22,754 nucleotides of DNA, from IMG/VR virus record IMGVR_UViG_3300042400_000740, positions 1-22,754 of that record; one strand, given 5' to 3'. The notes beneath the pieces are model-generated. The model made no database searches and was not told where the DNA came from. It saw only the letters and a list, made by a program, of their open reading frames with translations. The first letter of the stretch is position 1; each line of letters opens with the position of its first letter. Position numbers and translations under genes: made by a program. Source of the DNA: a virus. Below are positions 21,044 through 22,754 of this stretch, piece by piece.

Positions 21044-21252
21044 AATTAATCGGGGTTACCCGCACCAGTAGGTAATATAACAAGTAGGTCTAGTCGACGG
21101 ATTAGAGCTTTTATATTACACGAAAGATGGAAACGAAGCCGCAAGGTTGATACGGTGGTCACGCTGGAGTATGTGGGCCTGTAATGTCGAAGCAAACAGC
21201 ACAAGAGACGGTCTTGTGAAATATGCTTAGATCCCCGATTATAAAATTTTTT
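21044..21252 (+). ncRNA. Structured RNA element B with its own promoter
   Basis: About 200 nt. Closing stem TAATCGGGG (21047-21055) with CCCCGATTA (21233-21241), then AAAATTTTTT just before tRNA-Asp. Internal helices: GTAATATAA (21072-21080) with TTATATTAC (21111-21119), containing TCTAGTC-GACG-GATTAGA; ACCCGCA (21058-21064) with the TGTGGG region near 21173; AAGCA (21190-21194) with TGCTT (21224-21228), containing CACAAGA-GACGG-TCTTGTG (21200-21218). No frame of length. I could not match it to tmRNA, RNase P RNA or 6S RNA by eye. Confidence 0.7.
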
Positions 21253-21328
21253 GGTCTGTTAGTGTTAGCGGTAAGCACGCGAGCCTGTCACGCTTGTAGG
21301 AGGGATTCGAATTCCCTACAGACCGCCA
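21253..21328 (+). tRNA. tRNA-Asp(GTC)
   Basis: Acceptor GGTCTGT/ACAGACC, anticodon stem CGAGC/GCTTG with loop CTGTCAC (anticodon GTC), T-arm AGGGA-TTCGAAT-TCCCT, discriminator G (expected for Asp) and encoded CCA at 21326-21328. Confidence 0.95.
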
Positions 21329-21574
21329 AGTTATGGTCTTAGTCTATAAATGCATAAAGAAAGTCTAAGTTAAATGGCACCTCAAAGTGGGACCAACCAT
21401 TCTAGAACCCGCCGGAGTAACGTCTGGATAGTATGACCCGTACGAAGCGAAGTGAGTTCGTCACTCAAGGGTGGTAGTCTTTTTACCAAAAGGCCGTTGG
21501 CAACACGAGAGCAGTCCTTGTCGGGAAGCGGGTGGAAGGTACGTGTGAGGGATATGATAGCGTCATATCTTTTT
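21329..21574 (+). ncRNA. Candidate structured RNA D ending in a terminator
   Basis: About 245 nt without a supported gene. Short helices: CTTAG (21338-21342) with CTAAG (21365-21369), AGTGA-GTTCG-TCACT (21451-21465), long-range ACCCGC (21407-21412) with GCGGGT (21528-21533), TGGTA with TACCA near 21473-21487. It ends in an intrinsic terminator. The opposite-strand frame here is a tRNA antisense artefact. Weaker evidence than elements A to C. Confidence 0.45.
21551..21574 (+). terminator. Rho-independent terminator inside the tRNA cluster
   Basis: GATATGA (21551-21557) and TCATATC (21563-21569) form a perfect seven-pair hairpin with loop TAGCG, followed by TTTTT. It would end transcripts from P3 after tRNA-Asp and element D. 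Confidence 0.8.
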
Positions 21575-21608
21575 GTACTATAATTACCGCCGGAGGATGT
21601 AGAGCATT

Positions 21609-21685
21609 GCCCAGGTGATGGAATTGGTATACGTGTTGGTCTTAGAAGCCAAATTTTGCGAGTTCGAGTCTCGCCCTGGGCACCA
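21609..21685 (+). tRNA. tRNA-Leu(TAG) with short variable region
   Basis: Acceptor GCCCAGG/CCTGGGC, anticodon stem TTGGT/GCCAA with loop CTTAGAA (anticodon TAG), T-arm GCGAG-TTCGAGT-CTCGC, discriminator A and encoded CCA (21683-21685). The D-arm is Leu-like, but the variable region is only about five bases (ATTTT), where bacterial Leu tRNAs have a long arm. The CCA is in the left arm of element C. Confidence 0.92.
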
Positions 21686-21777
21686 TATTGAAGCATTCTA
21701 AACTGGACGCAGGTTCTGAGAAGTAAGACCTTGGACTGATCACTAAGAAGGTATGGAGAACAAGAGTGTTTCAATAT
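21686..21777 (+). ncRNA. Inter-tRNA structured RNA element C
   Basis: Spacer between tRNA-Leu and tRNA-Ala closed by a 17-pair stem, 21683-21699 (CCATATTGAAGCATTCT) with 21763-21779, including two G-U pairs. It pairs the CCA of tRNA-Leu with the first GG of tRNA-Ala. Inside, GTTCT/AGAAC (21713-21717/21757-21761) and ACCTT/AAGGT (21728-21732/21748-21752) nest. It carries CAGGTTCTGAGA (21710-21721) and a loop with CTGATCA (21736-21742), both shared with element A. Confidence 0.7.
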
Positions 21778-21853
21778 GGGGGTGTAGCTCAGTTGGGAGA
21801 GCGGTTGCTTTGCAAGCAATAGGTCGCAGGTTCGATCCCTGTCTCCTCCACCA
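21778..21853 (+). tRNA. tRNA-Ala(TGC)
   Basis: Acceptor GGGGGTG/CTCCTCC with the G3-U70 pair that defines Ala identity and one T-T mismatch at position 6-67; anticodon loop TTTGCAA (TGC); T-loop TTCGATC; discriminator A, encoded CCA at 21851-21853. Confidence 0.95.
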
Positions 21854-21859
21854 TAAATA
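21852..21859 (+). promoter_or_regulatory. Possible late promoter (CATAAATA) before tRNA-Met
   Basis: CATAAATA overlaps the CCA end of tRNA-Ala and lies four bases before tRNA-Met. A NATAAATA match, but partly explained by the tRNA end, so chance is likely. Confidence 0.25.
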
Positions 21860-21862
21860 TAC

Positions 21863-21936
21863 CGCGGGTTAGAGAAACGGTAACTCAAGAGTCTCATAAG
21901 CTCTAGATCCTGGTTCGATTCCAGGACCCGCAACCA
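21863..21936 (+). tRNA. tRNA-Met(CAT), initiator-like
   Basis: Anticodon loop CTCATAA (CAT). Acceptor CGCGGGT/ACCCGCA leaves a C1-A72 mismatch, and the D-stem has A11-T24, both initiator tRNA marks; discriminator A and encoded CCA. The anticodon stem AGAGT/GCTCT lacks the three G-C pairs of bacterial initiators. Confidence 0.9.
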
Positions 21937-21938
21937 TA

Positions 21939-22015
21939 CGGAGTATAGCGCAGTCTGGTAGCGCACCTGGTTTGGGACCAGGGGGTCGGGAGTTCGAACC
22001 TCTCTACTCCGACCA
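21939..22015 (+). tRNA. tRNA-Pro(TGG)
   Basis: Acceptor CGGAGTA/TACTCCG, anticodon stem CCTGG/CCAGG with loop TTTGGGA (TGG), T-loop TTCGAAC, discriminator A, encoded CCA at 22013-22015. Confidence 0.95.
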
Positions 22016-22034
22016 TTTTTAAAAAGGAAATAAA

Positions 22035-22229
22035 ATGAGTGCTAATGATGATATTAAAACAAACCTCGATGCTTATTTAGCAGAGAACGAGAAGTTTGAA
22101 AAAGGCAATAGTGCCGCAGGAACACGTGCCCGTAAAGCACTAGGTGAATTGTCAAAGGCTGTTAAAGCTAGACGCAATGAAATCACTGCGGAAAAGAACG
22201 CTAGAGCAGAAGCAAAAACCAAAGCTTAA
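22035..22229 (+). CDS. Small histone H1-like (Hc1-like) phage protein
   Basis: 64 residues, mostly helical and basic: NTDLDAYL-type N-terminus (KTNLDAYLAENEKFEKG), GTRARKALGELSKAVKARR in the centre and an Ala/Lys tail. Similar proteins are common in T4-like marine phages and are often labelled histone H1-like; DNA binding is likely from composition, not proven. AAAAAGGAAATAAA provides a good ribosome site. It sits inside the tRNA cluster, between tRNA-Pro and tRNA-Asn. Confidence 0.75.
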   Translation: MSANDDIKTNLDAYLAENEKFEKGNSAAGTRARKALGELSKAVKARRNEITAEKNARAEAKTKA

Positions 22230-22231
22230 TT

Positions 22232-22402
22232 ATGGCAAGTCGCAAGAAACAAGTTGCACAGACAAAAGCAAAAGATGAACCTACGGTTGTCATCGGTTCG
22301 CATCTAACTGTAATAACACACCCTGATGGTCGCACAGAACTTATTTGGGATGACGATGCTCTCTTGCGAGATGTGCGAGAAGCAATTGCTAAAGTAGCAT
22401 AA
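22232..22402 (+). CDS. 56-residue hypothetical protein inside the tRNA cluster
   Basis: Frame starting MASRKKQVAQTKAKDEPTVV, two bases after the H1-like stop, then HLTVITHPDGRTELIWDDDA and an acidic-helical end (LRDVREAIAKVA). A basic N-terminal tail and a small beta-hairpin-like core are visible. The ribosome site is weak, so it probably depends on coupling with the preceding gene. It ends five bases before tRNA-Asn. Function unknown. Confidence 0.65.
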   Translation: MASRKKQVAQTKAKDEPTVVIGSHLTVITHPDGRTELIWDDDALLRDVREAIAKVA

Positions 22403-22407
22403 AATAT

Positions 22408-22483
22408 TCCCTGATAGCTCAGTCGGTAGAGCGACGGACTGTTAATCCGCAGGTCCCTGGTTCGAGCCCAGGTCGGGGAGCCA
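22408..22483 (+). tRNA. tRNA-Asn(GTT)
   Basis: Acceptor TCCCTGA/TCGGGGA, D-stem GCTC/GAGC, anticodon loop with GTT at 22441-22443, T-loop TTCGAGC, discriminator G (expected for Asn), encoded CCA at 22481-22483. Confidence 0.95.
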
Positions 22484-22487
22484 CAAT

Positions 22488-22572
22488 GGAGGTGCCGCCG
22501 TAATGGTATGGCAGCGGACTGTAAATCCGCCGACTTATGTCACAACAGGTTCGATCCCTGTCACCTCCACCA
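22488..22572 (+). tRNA. tRNA-Tyr(GTA)
   Basis: Acceptor GGAGGTG/CACCTCC, anticodon GTA, long variable arm around GACTTATGTC as in bacterial Tyr tRNAs, T-loop TTCGATC, discriminator A, encoded CCA at 22570-22572. Confidence 0.95.
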
Positions 22573-22575
22573 TTA

Positions 22576-22651
22576 GCGTCGTTAACTCAGTTGGTAGAGT
22601 TCCTGCCTTACACGCAGGCTGTCGGGAGTTCGAGTCTCTCACGACGCACCA
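22576..22651 (+). tRNA. tRNA-Val(TAC)
   Basis: Acceptor GCGTCGT/ACGACGC, anticodon stem CCTGC/GCAGG with loop CTTACAC (TAC), T-loop TTCGAGT, discriminator A, encoded CCA at 22649-22651. Confidence 0.95.
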
Positions 22652-22666
22652 TTTTTGAAAGTGTAT

Positions 22667-22754
22667 ATGAATTATAAACCATTGCGTAATAATGTATTAG
22701 TTATTGATACAGAGAAGCCAGAAGAAACTGAAAGCGGAATTTACTTAGGTAAAG
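22667..22754 (+). CDS. groES: GroES-like co-chaperonin, partial at right end
   Basis: The first 29 residues (MNYKPLRNNVLVIDTEKPEE then TESGIYLGK) match the start of the GroES/Cpn10 family: K-P-L-x-x-x-V-L-V, then E-x-x-S-G-I. GroES caps the GroEL chamber; T4 uses the unrelated-looking gp31 in this role for capsid protein folding, so a phage GroES may serve capsid assembly. The gene runs past the window end, so length and mobile loop cannot be seen. GAAAG seven bases upstream is a weak ribosome site. It follows directly after the tRNA cluster. Confidence 0.85.
   Translation, partial: MNYKPLRNNVLVIDTEKPEETESGIYLGK

Noticed and set aside
21044-21252. Identification of element B as tmRNA, RNase P RNA, 6S RNA or a group I intron
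   Set aside because: No tRNA-like ends or tag frame, no RNase P core motif GAGGAAAGTCC, no 6S central bulge pattern and no intron core sequences could be seen by eye.
21579-21584. TATAAT before tRNA-Leu as a promoter
   Set aside because: No recognisable -35 box at 16-18 bases upstream and no extended -10 TG; probably chance in AT-rich DNA.
21382-21966. 194-codon minus-strand reading frame across the tRNA cluster
   Set aside because: It is antisense to tRNA-Leu, tRNA-Ala and tRNA-Met; translations such as GDRDRTCDLLLAKQPLSQLS are a familiar artefact of reading tRNA-Ala backwards.

Overview
The window reads as part of the genome of a T4-like contractile-tailed phage. It carries the T4 replication core in recognisable form: sliding clamp gp45, clamp loader gp44 and gp62, RegA, family B DNA polymerase gp43, UvsX recombinase and gp41 helicase. 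It also has a tRNA cluster and T4-type late promoters (TATAAATA). The DNA is AT-rich. The -35/-10 promoters are close to the sigma-70 consensus, and several accessory proteins (IbpA-like Hsp20, phasin-like, DUF3563-like, DUF4337-like, GroES) have proteobacterial flavour. An AT-rich aquatic proteobacterial host is therefore my inference; the host cannot be named from the sequence.

Layout. (1) 1-3117, plus strand: a tightly overlapping replisome operon gp45 / Tat-signal protein / gp44 / small membrane protein / gp62 / regA. (2) 3118-4826, plus: a structured leader, then phasin-like, Hsp20, DUF3563-like and micro-genes, an Sm-like protein, and a strong terminator. (3) 4845-11558, minus: a ten-gene block of envelope-type proteins, made of two large secreted proteins (one an Asn/Thr/Ser repeat protein), small membrane proteins, a TM-plus-coiled-coil protein, a DUF4337 protein and a class 3 lipase. 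Exact or near-exact late promoters precede parts of it. (4) 11586-17557, plus: polymerase with a coupled secreted nuclease, then uvsX, a conserved small protein and gp41. (5) 17558-20246, plus: metalloprotease-like, small TM, SWIM zinc-finger and Lys/Ala-rich proteins, and a short nucleotide-sugar dehydrogenase. (6) 20260-22651: an RNA-rich region with eleven tRNAs (Ile, Glu, Cys, Asp, Leu, Ala, initiator-like Met, Pro, Asn, Tyr, Val), strong promoters and at least four candidate structured RNAs, interrupted by two tiny genes. (7) A GroES-like gene runs off the right end.

Working together: replication and recombination genes appear to be driven by host-like promoters with -35/-10 spacing of exactly 17 bp, and the minus-strand envelope block and a few other units by late NATAAATA promoters. 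The most unusual part is the tRNA region. Two inter-tRNA spacers fold into long hairpins whose closing stems (18 and 17 bp) include the CCA end of the upstream tRNA, and they share two short motifs. A third ~200-nt RNA has its own consensus promoter overlapped by a 20-bp palindrome. A late-promoter unit has the mutually exclusive stem arrangement of an attenuator. The tRNA-Ile has lost both the D-loop GG and the T-loop UUC, and the tRNA-Met carries initiator marks.

All calls come from reading the sequence; no database search or folding program was run.
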